A program made the translations under genes and the position numbers. Positions 35,545 through 43,895 of a DNA stretch of 64,000 bases are shown piece by piece (within the stretch, counting starts at the first letter, position 1; each line of letters opens with the position of its first letter). A model generated the notes under the pieces. It had not been told where the DNA came from. It did not search any database and worked only from the letters and a program-made list of their open reading frames with translations. Origin of the DNA: JAICMB01 sp963838885 (lineage in GTDB: Bacteria > Acidobacteriota > Terriglobia > Bryobacterales > Bryobacteraceae); NCBI GenBank assembly GCA_963838885.1, contig CAWITB010000055.1, positions 209,331-273,330 on the forward strand, in the 5' to 3' direction.

Positions 35545-36768
35545 ATGACGCAGGGACTGAAAAACCTACAACACATTGTCGTGTTGATGATGGAAAATCG
35601 TTCGTTCGACCACATGCTTGGCGCGCTGAAGGCGGAGGACCCGCGGATTAACGGTCTGACCGGCGCCGAGAGCAACCTGGACACCACCAACGAACCAACG
35701 CGCGTTCAGGCGCTGGCGGAGTTTCAGTCGCAGCTCGATCCCGATCCGGACCACCACTTTCCGGCGGTGCACAAACAGCTTTATTACGGCACGCCGGGGC
35801 CGCCTGGTCAACCGGCCATGAATGGCTTTGTGCAAAGTTACTATGACCAGCGGAAAGACATCAGTCACTCGCGCAAGATCATGTATTACTTTCCAAAGCA
35901 GAAGCTTCCGGTGCTCACTACTCTGGCGCGCAGCTACGCGCTTTTTAACGGCTGGTTTTCGTCAATTCCCGGCCCCACGCTCTGTAACCGGGCCTTTGCT
36001 CATTATGGTACGTCGTTCGGACAAGTGAGCATGGACGTCTTCTATTACAACAAGCAGTACCTAAGTATTTACGAGCGACTGAATAATGCTGGAACGACGG
36101 CGAAGATTTACTACTACGATCCGGCAAGCTCGAGCCTGGAAGTCGTCAATCTTCTGCAGAACCAACCCAAACTGTTCGGTACCTATGAGCAGTTTCTGGA
36201 AGACTGTAAGTCGGGGGAACTGCCGCAATATAGCTTTGTGGAGCCGAATTACACCGACCACGAAGCCGACGACGGCGCGGAGGAGATTGCTTCCGACCAA
36301 CATCCCGATCATGACGTGCAGCAGGGCGAGATATTTATTGCAAGCGTCTATAACGCGATCCGGCAGAATCCAGACTTATGGAGGAGCACCGCTCTGCTGG
36401 TTGTTTACGACGAGCACGGCGGCATCTACGATCACGTGCCCCCGCCATCCTGTCCACCCGACGGCTTTTCGGCAACTCCGGACCAGACGGGCGTGCCCGG
36501 CCTAACGTTCAAGTTCGATCGCCTTGGCGTTCGCGTGCCGGCCATTTTAGTGTCGCCCTGGGTTGCAAAGGCGACGGTTGTCGCGGGTCCGGAGGATCGC
36601 GTGAATGGGAGAGTCTTTGAGCACGCGTCTATCCCGGCGACTGCCACTTCATTTTTCCTCAACCAATACGACGACCGGTCACCACGCGAGCAGAAGGCCG
36701 CCACGTTTCTAGATTTGCTATCCGATACTATGCGGCCGGAGTCCGATTGCCCGGTCTTCGGTACTTAA
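35545..36768 (+). CDS. Phosphoesterase family protein (phospholipase C / acid phosphatase-like)
   Basis: 407 aa from ATG 35545 with AGAGGA about five bases upstream. The start 'LKNLQHIVVLMMENRSFDHMLGAL' with the MENRSFDH metal motif defines the phosphoesterase family of bacterial phospholipases C and AcpA-type acid phosphatases. 'NGWFSSIPGPTLCNRAFAHYGTS' supplies the catalytic Thr/Asn segment, 'VEPNYTDHEADD' and 'DEHGGIYDHVPPP' the Asp/His metal ligands. No signal peptide is visible, which is odd because relatives are secreted. It leads the cluster with the next three genes. Confidence 0.88.
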   Translation: MTQGLKNLQHIVVLMMENRSFDHMLGALKAEDPRINGLTGAESNLDTTNEPTRVQALAEFQSQLDPDPDHHFPAVHKQLYYGTPGPPGQPAMNGFVQSYYDQRKDISHSRKIMYYFPKQKLPVLTTLARSYALFNGWFSSIPGPTLCNRAFAHYGTSFGQVSMDVFYYNKQYLSIYERLNNAGTTAKIYYYDPASSSLEVVNLLQNQPKLFGTYEQFLEDCKSGELPQYSFVEPNYTDHEADDGAEEIASDQHPDHDVQQGEIFIASVYNAIRQNPDLWRSTALLVVYDEHGGIYDHVPPPSCPPDGFSATPDQTGVPGLTFKFDRLGVRVPAILVSPWVAKATVVAGPEDRVNGRVFEHASIPATATSFFLNQYDDRSPREQKAATFLDLLSDTMRPESDCPVFGT

Positions 36769-36778
36769 GGAGTTAGTC

Positions 36779-37045
36779 ATGGCAACACCGAGCAACATCA
36801 TTCTTATTCCCAAACCGGATCGCAGAGCTTACGATCCGCAACGGTCCCTGGATCGAAATTTGCTAATCAAAGCCCAGGTGCGCCACTTCGAGGAGGCGGA
36901 ACGGAATCTTCCGCCGGAGCTGCAGACCGGCATTTCAGTAGAGTCGATCAGGACGGAGGGAGAGGCTAGCCAGTACATTCGCAAGGTCACCGAAGCGATT
37001 CACAAGAATGGCGGCCGCATCGGAAAGGTCGAAAGGGCGACATGA
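36779..37045 (+). CDS. Small protein of unknown function
   Basis: 88 aa with a strong AAGGAG ribosome-binding site seven bases before the ATG. The protein is hydrophilic, mostly helical, and has no signal or membrane segment; pieces such as 'LIPKPDRRAYDPQRSLDRNLLIKAQVRHFEEAERNLPPEL' show nothing familiar. It lies 10 bp after the phosphoesterase and its stop overlaps the next start (ATGA), so it is made from the same message. I cannot assign a function; a partner of the phosphoesterase is possible. Confidence 0.7.
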   Translation: MATPSNIILIPKPDRRAYDPQRSLDRNLLIKAQVRHFEEAERNLPPELQTGISVESIRTEGEASQYIRKVTEAIHKNGGRIGKVERAT

Positions 37046-38439
37046 AGCGTGCGGCGGCGTTAGTGTGTTTTGCGATTGCTTCGCCTCTGTTGGCGCAGGA
37101 AAGCCAGTTGCAGGAGGAGTTTCGGGGGGAAGAGACGCGCTTTGACTCGAGTTGTCTACACCCGTCCAGCTTTTCGTTCGGTTCGCTCGGCGGCTGCGCA
37201 CAGCTTCTGTTCACGGATCATCCGCTGCACATAGCGGTTGGGAGCCTCGCTCCGCAAAATGGTTTCGGCGCCGGCATTGCGTTTACGACTCATTACACCC
37301 CCAACGAAGACTGGCGCATATTTTGGGATGTTGATGCCGTCGCAACGCCGAACGGCTCATGGCGCGCCGGAGCTTACATGACCGCCGTTTTGATCCGCCA
37401 CCCGAAGATCGTTGTCCGCCCCGGCGGTTCGACCGCAACCAAGCCGTCGACATTGGCTGTTGAGGAGATGCCTGCATTTCACGCTTATGCGCAAAGCACT
37501 TCATTGAATAAGCTTTTGTATTATGGCTTGGGACAGAATAGCGCGCAGGCGAACCTCTCGTTTTATGGAATGACGGAGACGATTGCCGGAGGAAACGTTG
37601 TCTGGCCTCTGATAAAGCCGCTAAACCTATCGCTTTTCGGCGAAGTGAATGGGCGGTTTGTGGGAATCCGCGGCAATCACAGTGAGGCAGGTCCTTCGAT
37701 CGAGCAGGCATATAGCAGTGCTACGGCGCCGGGCCTCACGGCGCAGCCCGCGTTCGCTCAGATGGGCGAGGGCATTCGTCTGAGGCCGGCTTTTGCCAAC
37801 GGCTATGTTCGCTTGAACTATGCGGCGACGTTTCAGGAATGGGCGGCGGGGAATTCGACTTATTCTTTCCGGCGGTTCACGGCGGACCTGTCGCATGAGT
37901 TTCCGCTGTACCGGAAGACGCGATCACTTGCCCCGAGGGATTTCAACGGTCCGGACGATTGTTTGCAGGATGCCAACGCAAAGAGCTGTCCGCCGATCAC
38001 GAGGAACCTGGAAGGCAGTTTCGGTTTGCGATTCTTGTATACTACATCATTTGTTCCGGCGGGTCACGTTGTTCCGTTTTATGCGGATCCTACGTTGGGC
38101 GGCTCGGATATTAATGGTACGATTCTGTTGCCTAGTTATCCAGACTATCGCTTCCGCGGTCCCAATCTAATGCTGCTACGCGGCAGCTTCGAACATTCTA
38201 TCTATAAGTGGCCGGTGGGGGTGAAATTTATGGTGGATGAGGGCCGGGTCGCTCTGGCGCGCGGCGATCTCGGGTTTGATCACCTGGCGCACAGTTACGC
38301 GGCGGGAGTGACGCTCCATGCCGGCGGTCTTCCGCTTATCGATCTTCTCTTTGCGTGGGGAGGGCACGAAGGCACTCACACGATCGCGAATGTCAGCCCG
38401 TCGCTGCTGGGCGGAGCGGCGCGGCCGTCATTGTATTAA
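37042..38439 (+). CDS. Exported protein of unknown function, likely outer membrane
   Basis: 465 aa. A clear signal peptide (MKRAAALVCFAIASPLLAQ) is followed by a Gly/aromatic-rich sequence with alternating hydrophobicity that suggests an outer-membrane beta-barrel. Examples are 'FSFGSLGGCAQLLFTDHPLHIAVGS', 'FGAGIAFTTHYTPNEDWRIFWDVDA' and 'LEGSFGLRFLYTTSFVPAG'. I recognise the style from large hypothetical-protein families of Acidobacteria but cannot name it. It is translationally coupled to the 88-aa gene, and a receptor kinase gene follows 29 bp later. Confidence 0.75.
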   Translation: MKRAAALVCFAIASPLLAQESQLQEEFRGEETRFDSSCLHPSSFSFGSLGGCAQLLFTDHPLHIAVGSLAPQNGFGAGIAFTTHYTPNEDWRIFWDVDAVATPNGSWRAGAYMTAVLIRHPKIVVRPGGSTATKPSTLAVEEMPAFHAYAQSTSLNKLLYYGLGQNSAQANLSFYGMTETIAGGNVVWPLIKPLNLSLFGEVNGRFVGIRGNHSEAGPSIEQAYSSATAPGLTAQPAFAQMGEGIRLRPAFANGYVRLNYAATFQEWAAGNSTYSFRRFTADLSHEFPLYRKTRSLAPRDFNGPDDCLQDANAKSCPPITRNLEGSFGLRFLYTTSFVPAGHVVPFYADPTLGGSDINGTILLPSYPDYRFRGPNLMLLRGSFEHSIYKWPVGVKFMVDEGRVALARGDLGFDHLAHSYAAGVTLHAGGLPLIDLLFAWGGHEGTHTIANVSPSLLGGAARPSLY

Positions 38440-38468
38440 TGGTCTCGGTTTGCTGCGATGATAAGGAA

Positions 38469-41063
38469 ATGCTCGGGAGGATTGTCTCTCATTACCGGGT
38501 ATTGGAATTACTGGGGCGCGGTGGCATGGGGGTGGTCTACCGGGCGGAAGACATGCTGCTGGGCCGGAGCGTGGCGCTGAAGTTTCTTCCCGACGATGTG
38601 AAACCCGATCCGTTGGCGATCGAGCGTTTTCGCCGCGAAGCCCGTACGGCGTCGGCGCTCAATCATCCCCACGTTTGTACGATCCACGAAATTGGAGAGG
38701 ACGAACTCGGGCGGCCCTTCATCGCGATGGAGTTTGTGGAAGGCCAGAGTCTGGAGGACAGGATCGGAGAACGGCCGCTGCCGCCTGCAGAGGTCGTGGA
38801 ATTCGGGATTCAAATCGCCGAAGGACTCACGGCGGCACATGCGCAATCGATCGTGCACCGCGACCTAAAGCCCTCCAACATTTTTGTGACTCCGGAAGGT
38901 CAAATCAAGATTCTGGACTTTGGTCTGGCTAAACATGCGCTTTTACCAGCCTTGCAGGCAATGCAGGGGACATCGGCGGATACCCAAACAGTGATTACTA
39001 CCCCCGGCGTTGCAATTGGCACCATTGCGTGGATGTCGCCGGAACAAGCTCGCGGGCAGGAGTTAGATGCACGCTCCGACCTATTTTCCTTCGGTGTCAT
39101 CCTTTATGAAATGGCCAGCGGCAAACTCCCGTTTCGCGGAAGCACGCCGGCTGTTTTGTTCGATGCGCTCCTCAATCGGGAGCCTGCGCCGATCGGCGAG
39201 GCTGCGCCAGGTTTACGTCGCATTACCGCCAAGGCGCTCGAGAAGGATCGCGAAGCAAGATACCAGAGCGCGGCCGAAATTCTCGCGGACTTGAAGAGTC
39301 TGCAACGTGAACTGGAGACCACACGATCACCTGTACCGCCCGTAGGAGCCAAGCGGCCGTACCGCCGGTCCGCCGTCCTGGCAGGATTGGCGTTCCTTCT
39401 CGCGGCAATGACATACTACCTGAGCCGGCCGGTGGCGCCGCCCCATATTACTCGTGTCGCGCAGGTCACAAGCGACGGCTTATCCAAGACCGGGATCAAT
39501 CGAGCCAATCTGGCTACCGATGGTCAACGATTGTATGGCACGGAGCTACTCAACGGACAGCTAACGCCGATTCAGGTGGCGGCATCGGGTGGGGATACAA
39601 GCCCGATTCCCAACGCCTTTCCAAACTCTCTGGTGCGGGACTTTTCTCCGATCCGGCCGGAATTGCTGGTCAGCTCAAATATAGCGAACGAGAAAGTGCT
39701 GCCGCTTTTTGCCATCCCTATTCCCGCTGGATCCATTCGGCGTTTGGGAGATGTCATGGCTTCCGACGCTACTTGGTCGCCGGATGGAGAGACGCTTCTA
39801 TTCACACGAGATACAGCGGTATATGCGGCGGATGCTTCTGGGGCCGGAGTCCGTAAGATAGCCGAGTTCCCCGGAAACGTATCGCGACCGCGGTTATCTC
39901 CAGATGGAAAAACCGTGCGTCTGAATGTCGTACTCACGTCTAGCACCGATACCGCAATCTGGCAGGTACGCGTGGATGGCTCAAATACGCGAAGGTTTTT
40001 TTCGATGGATGAAGGTCTGGACAACGAGTGCTGTGGATCGTGGACGCCAGATGGCCGCTATTACGTGTTTGAAGCGGCTGCACGGGGCGCGGCTTGGCGC
40101 GCGCGAAACATCTGGGCCGTCCGCGAAGGCTCGCTGAGGAAAAACCATCCTGTGCCGTTGACGCAGGGTCCGTTGCGCTACATAAGTCCCCTGGTCAGTC
40201 GCGATGGAAAGCGGGTTTATGTTATCGGTCAACAGAACCGCGGCGAACTGGTGCGTTATGACGCACGGGTAAACGCGTTTCTGCCGTGGCTCCGAGGACC
40301 TTCGATTGAGCACGTCGTGTTCAACCGGGATAAAAGCCGGATGACTTACATCAGCTATCCCGATGGCGCGCTGTGGCGGAGCCGGCCAGACGGCAGCGAT
40401 GCGGTCCAGCTTACCTTCCCACCACTTCGGGCGGCGTTGCCGGATTGGTCTCCCGATGGGAAGCAGATCGCGTTCGCCGCAAAGCAGCCGCACAGCGATT
40501 GGCAGATTTACGCCGTCGGGTCCGATGGGGGACAGCCACGAGTACTCGTGCCGAACATCTTCGGGGCGATTGACCCCTGCTGGTCGCTTGACGGCAATAC
40601 GATCCTATACGGACCGCAAGGGGGGCAATCGCATGGAATCCACCTCTACGAGCTCGAAACAGGACGCAACACAACGCTTCCCGGCTCGGAGCAGTTACAG
40701 TATCCGCATTGGTCTCCCGATCGCCGCTACATTGCCGCGATGTCGCGAGACCTGCGGCGTCTGATGTTATACGATTTTGGGACTCAAACCTGGAGGATGT
40801 TGACCGACCAGAATGCGAATTATCCGACCTGGACCGCGGATGGAAAATACCTATACTTCGACACGATCACCGGCAAAGAACCGGCAATCATGCGTGTTTC
40901 CGTGCCGGGGGGCAAGTTGGAACAAGTGGTCAGCCTGAAAAACGTCCGGCGACCTACGGGAGCATTCGGATACTGGAGCGGTCTGTCACCCGATGGGTCG
41001 CCGCTGACCATTCGTGATATCGGGACGGAGGAGATATACGCGTTTGATGTCCAATTCCCGTAA
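38469..41063 (+). CDS. Ser/Thr protein kinase with TolB/PD40 repeat sensor domain
   Basis: 864 aa from ATG 38469, preceded by AAGGA. The N-terminal Hanks-type kinase is complete: glycine loop 'LGRGGMGVVYRAED', 'VALKFL' (ATP Lys), 'HRDLKPSNIF', 'DFGLAK' and 'TIAWMSPEQARGQELDARSDLFSFG'. One membrane helix lies near residues 298-318 ('AVLAGLAFLLAAMTYYL'). The outside part is a string of WD40-like PD40 repeats ('ATWSPDGETLLFTRD', 'RLSPDGKTVRLN', 'PDWSPDGKQIAFAA'), forming a beta propeller. This architecture is abundant in Acidobacteria. Ligand and targets are unknown; the upstream secretion-related genes may be its context. Confidence 0.93.
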   Translation: MLGRIVSHYRVLELLGRGGMGVVYRAEDMLLGRSVALKFLPDDVKPDPLAIERFRREARTASALNHPHVCTIHEIGEDELGRPFIAMEFVEGQSLEDRIGERPLPPAEVVEFGIQIAEGLTAAHAQSIVHRDLKPSNIFVTPEGQIKILDFGLAKHALLPALQAMQGTSADTQTVITTPGVAIGTIAWMSPEQARGQELDARSDLFSFGVILYEMASGKLPFRGSTPAVLFDALLNREPAPIGEAAPGLRRITAKALEKDREARYQSAAEILADLKSLQRELETTRSPVPPVGAKRPYRRSAVLAGLAFLLAAMTYYLSRPVAPPHITRVAQVTSDGLSKTGINRANLATDGQRLYGTELLNGQLTPIQVAASGGDTSPIPNAFPNSLVRDFSPIRPELLVSSNIANEKVLPLFAIPIPAGSIRRLGDVMASDATWSPDGETLLFTRDTAVYAADASGAGVRKIAEFPGNVSRPRLSPDGKTVRLNVVLTSSTDTAIWQVRVDGSNTRRFFSMDEGLDNECCGSWTPDGRYYVFEAAARGAAWRARNIWAVREGSLRKNHPVPLTQGPLRYISPLVSRDGKRVYVIGQQNRGELVRYDARVNAFLPWLRGPSIEHVVFNRDKSRMTYISYPDGALWRSRPDGSDAVQLTFPPLRAALPDWSPDGKQIAFAAKQPHSDWQIYAVGSDGGQPRVLVPNIFGAIDPCWSLDGNTILYGPQGGQSHGIHLYELETGRNTTLPGSEQLQYPHWSPDRRYIAAMSRDLRRLMLYDFGTQTWRMLTDQNANYPTWTADGKYLYFDTITGKEPAIMRVSVPGGKLEQVVSLKNVRRPTGAFGYWSGLSPDGSPLTIRDIGTEEIYAFDVQFP

Positions 41064-41415
41064 AGACTGCTGGGCTGGGGAGTTTGGCGGCGACTTCGCG
41101 GCGGGCTTGGTGGAGATCGCGGCGAAGCTGAAGGTTATTCCGGAATAGGCCGAACGGCATTCCGGTCGACCCGAACATCGTCGAAGCGGAGCGACACTTG
41201 CGTTTCATTTTCGTAGGGATGTGTTCGGATCGGCGGCGCTTGGCCGCCCCAACACACACTGAATGGAGCGACGAGCGCTCTGAAATGTAATAATTCTGGA
41301 TTGCCGGTTGTCCGAATACGATCTGCTCCGTCCCATAGAACTTGTGAGATTTCGCTGCCTATAGACTCGCATCACGGGTGACGTTCTTCACGGGCGACCA
41401 CAACCGTACGCGACG
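41064..41415. other. Intergenic region, no supported gene
   Basis: 352 bases between the kinase and the convergent DUF1801 gene. One short plus-strand open piece from about 41083 reads 'FAAGLVEIAAKLKVIPE', which could be the tail of a lost gene but is too short to call. No RNA gene or repeat was seen. Confidence 0.4.
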
Positions 41416-41772
41416 TCACTGCCGAGTCTTTGCTTGCTTCCGCAGCTCGGCGACGCGCGCCTTGACGAGCCGGACGACTAGAGATGTTGGCAGGTCTTCG
41501 TCCGATCGAAATCGAATTGTCCCTTTGCCCGATGTGTCGTATCCCGCCACTTCATGCGCAAGAGCACGCCGGGTCGCGCCGCTGATTGGATAGAAACCGA
41601 TGTGCTTCTTCCAGGCGCCGTACCAGATGAAGTTCTTCCCATCGAGTTCGAAGGCGGGCATGCCATAACCGAAGCTTTCTACGGCATCTGGCGCGGCTGA
41701 GCGAATTGCTTCGCGCAGCTTTAGCACTTGTGTACGCAGGCCGGCGGGTAGTTTCGCGAGGTAAGTTTGCAC
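41416..41772 (-). CDS. DUF1801 (YdhG-like) domain protein
   Basis: 118 aa. It matches the DUF1801/YdhG fold related to bacterial iron-chaperone-like proteins: 'LRTQVLKLREAIRSAAPDAVESFGYGMPAFELDGK', 'WKKHIGFYPISGATRRALAHEVAGY' and 'TSGKGTIRFRSDEDLP' are the three family blocks. It has no signal and should be cytosolic. The start given is a GTG inside the end of the upstream gene; the in-frame sequence further upstream (K-R-rich, 'TRRKSRSVAKGRPASAS') suggests the true start may lie earlier. It overlaps the DUF1905 gene by about 50 bp. Confidence 0.75.
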   Translation of the reverse strand: MQTYLAKLPAGLRTQVLKLREAIRSAAPDAVESFGYGMPAFELDGKNFIWYGAWKKHIGFYPISGATRRALAHEVAGYDTSGKGTIRFRSDEDLPTSLVVRLVKARVAELRKQAKTRQ

Positions 41773-42113
41773 CTGCGAAGCCGATGCAGGTCTTCCTTTG
41801 GCGACGCTGCGCGACTTACGGCGGGTCTTTCCAGCCGTTCCTGCAGGTGAACGGCGACACTATCGCCTTCCTGCTTGCCGATCTTTTTTCGGAGATCCGA
41901 TTTGACGGGCAGCTTATGCGTGCCGTCTCCCAGAGCCATGAACGAGCCGCGGAATGGATGGCCGTCGATCGTGCCGCGGACCTTGACCAAGCCTCGAGTG
42001 CCGAAGAATGCAGCCGAGTCCGGCATCACGACATAGGTCCAGCCTCCTTTGGCGGGGGACTTCTGGAGCTGTGCTTTAAAGTGCTTGTTGAGCGGTCCCG
42101 GAACATTTGCCAT
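41721..42113 (-). CDS. DUF1905 (YdeI-like) domain protein
   Basis: 130 aa. 'LQKSPAKGGWTYVVMPDSAAFFGTRGLVKVRGTIDGHPFRGSFMALGDGTHKLPVKSDLRKKIGKQEGDSVAVHLQERL' covers the complete DUF1905 domain (residues ~15-95). The last 35 residues are Arg/Cys-rich and unlike the family. They overlap the DUF1801 coding region in another frame, so a small indel near 41830 may have extended the frame. Function of the family is not established; DUF1905 and DUF1801 often occur together. Confidence 0.75.
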   Translation of the reverse strand: MANVPGPLNKHFKAQLQKSPAKGGWTYVVMPDSAAFFGTRGLVKVRGTIDGHPFRGSFMALGDGTHKLPVKSDLRKKIGKQEGDSVAVHLQERLERPAVSRAASPKEDLHRLRRCKLTSRNYPPACVHKC

Positions 42114-42139
42114 GTGATTCCTCCCAAGTTTGTTGACGG

Positions 42140-42889
42140 TTAATTAACTAGCGCGGCGAGGATGGTTGCGTCGTCGGTTTGATTGTCGCCTGAAAATTCG
42201 TCGAGGGCCGCAAATGCAGCTGCGACGATTCTCTCCGGCTGCCGCGTCCAGCAATGTTTTACTGCGGCAAGAAGACCCTCGACTCCCAACTCTTCGCCGT
42301 CCGTGTTTGTAGCTTCGATGATGCCGTCGGTGTACGCGATTATGAGATCTCCCGGATACAACTGAACCGCCTGCGCCCGATAGGCGGTTTCGGCAAAGAA
42401 TCCGACTGGCGGAGCGGAGGCTTCGAGCCAAGTGACAGCGCCGCCGCCGCGCATCACCACGGCGGGATTGTGGCCTGCATTTACATAGTGCAGTGTCCGC
42501 GTATTTTCGTCGAAGACGCCGTAAAATAAGGTCGCGTATCGATCGACGGGCGAGCATGCGTGCAACTGACGGTTCACCGCGGTAACGACCGCGGCCGGGT
42601 CTTCGGGGGCGAACAAAGCAGCGGTGCGAAGAGAGGACTGGACGTTCGCTATGATGAGCGCCGCGGGAAGGCCTTTACCGGACGCATCGGCGACGGCGAG
42701 CGCAACGCGGCGGCCGGGCAGGGGCACGACGTGGAAGCAATCGCCACCGAGCGCGCGCATCTGCCGGCAACGGGCATTGTAGGTCAGCTTTTGTGTTTTA
42801 GCGCACGGGATTTCCATGAATCGTTCTTGCAGGCCGCATGCCACCACCCAGTCCTGGCTGACGTCCACTACTACGGATTCGGTAACCAT
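42140..42889 (-). CDS. SpoIIE-type PP2C serine phosphatase
   Basis: 249 aa from ATG 42889, chosen for the GGAGG seven bases upstream. It is a free-standing SpoIIE/RsbU-type PPM phosphatase: 'GGDCFHVVPLPGRRVALAVADASGKGLPAALIIANVQ' holds the metal-binding Gly-Gly-Asp and Asp-x-Ser-Gly-Lys-Gly motifs, and 'LHYVNAGHNPAVV', 'GDLIIAYTDGIIEATN' and 'DDATILAALV' complete it. Such proteins dephosphorylate anti-sigma-factor antagonists in partner-switching. No sensor domain is present. It is divergent from the YCII-ECF42 operon. Confidence 0.9.
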   Translation of the reverse strand: MVTESVVVDVSQDWVVACGLQERFMEIPCAKTQKLTYNARCRQMRALGGDCFHVVPLPGRRVALAVADASGKGLPAALIIANVQSSLRTAALFAPEDPAAVVTAVNRQLHACSPVDRYATLFYGVFDENTRTLHYVNAGHNPAVVMRGGGAVTWLEASAPPVGFFAETAYRAQAVQLYPGDLIIAYTDGIIEATNTDGEELGVEGLLAAVKHCWTRQPERIVAAAFAALDEFSGDNQTDDATILAALVN

Positions 42890-43056
42890 CTTTGCGCCTC
42901 CGTAGATAGGTCGGCGCACGAGGCTTCAAATCGACATCGGCCCGTCAATTTTTTTGTACAAGAAATTTCCCGTGGCATGTCGAGAACTGGGGAGGCGGCT
43001 CCGACTACCAGATGAACGCGCCAAAAGGCAGCGTGAAACAGAAAGGAGCAAGAGAC

Positions 43057-43446
43057 ATGAAATACATTTTGCTGATGTCAGGAAGCAAGGCGGGAGTGGA
43101 TGGATACCGGGCGTGGTCCAAGAAAGACATTGATGCCCATATGGCCGTCTTGACCAGCCTCAACCGCGAGCTTACAGAATCGGGTGAGTTCGTCGCATCA
43201 CAAGGTTTGGCAGCTCCGCACGAGGCTAAGGTGGTGCGCGGCCTGAAGGAAGGGATGCCAATCACGGACGGCATTTTCCCTGAAGCCAAGGAGTTTCTGC
43301 TTGGCTACTGGATTGTAGACGCAGCGACGCCGGAGCGGGCCTGCGAGATTGCCGGCCGCATTTCGGCCGCGCCGGGTCCCGGCGGAGTACCGGCCAACAT
43401 GCCGATTGAAGTCCGGCAGTTGGCGATCCGCGCTCCGCAAGCATAG
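43057..43446 (+). CDS. YCII-related protein, copy 1
   Basis: 129 aa from ATG 43057 with AAAGGAG upstream. The protein begins MKYILLMSGSKAG and contains 'FPEAKEFLLGYWIVDAATPERACEIAGRISAAPGPGG' and 'MPIEVRQL', typical of YCII-like proteins that accompany ECF42 sigma factors. It is followed by a close paralogue and the sigma factor gene. These small dimeric proteins may sense or detoxify an unknown signal. Confidence 0.88.
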   Translation: MKYILLMSGSKAGVDGYRAWSKKDIDAHMAVLTSLNRELTESGEFVASQGLAAPHEAKVVRGLKEGMPITDGIFPEAKEFLLGYWIVDAATPERACEIAGRISAAPGPGGVPANMPIEVRQLAIRAPQA

Positions 43447-43483
43447 AGAGTGCACAGACTTCAAGGCCGGACGAAGGAGACTT

Positions 43484-43879
43484 ATGAAATACATTTTGAT
43501 GATGCATGGCAAGAAGGGCGCCTGGGATGAGTACGCCAGGTGGTCGAAAGAAGATCTGCAGCGCAACGTCGAGTTTATGCAGCGCTTCAACAAGGAGCTT
43601 CACGATTCGGGTGTTTTTGTGGACACGAAGGGGCTGGCCTGGCCGGAACAGGCGAAGGTCGTTCGCGCGGGGAGTAACGGAGAGCCAGTTACGGACGGCG
43701 TGTTCCCGGAATCGAAGGAGTTCCTTGCCGGATACTGGGTCATCGACGTAGAGAGTCCCGAGCAGGCGTACAAGATTGCCGCCCGTGCATCGGCCGCGCC
43801 GGGGCCGGGCGGGAAACCGGCCAATATGCCGATTGAAGTACGGCAGGTGCTCGGCAGCCATCAGGATTTGGGATTCTGA
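43484..43879 (+). CDS. YCII-related protein, copy 2
   Basis: 131 aa from ATG 43484 with AAGGAGA upstream. It is clearly paralogous to the preceding protein: 'MKYILMMHGKKGAWDEYARWSKED', 'FPESKEFLAGYWVIDVESPEQAYKIAARASAAPGPGG', 'MPIEVRQ'. The tandem arrangement, 37 bp apart, suggests a local duplication. It carries one His in place of the Ser of copy 1 (position 8). The sigma factor gene starts 16 bp later. Confidence 0.88.
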   Translation: MKYILMMHGKKGAWDEYARWSKEDLQRNVEFMQRFNKELHDSGVFVDTKGLAWPEQAKVVRAGSNGEPVTDGVFPESKEFLAGYWVIDVESPEQAYKIAARASAAPGPGGKPANMPIEVRQVLGSHQDLGF

Positions 43880-43895
43880 CACTGAGACGCGAATC

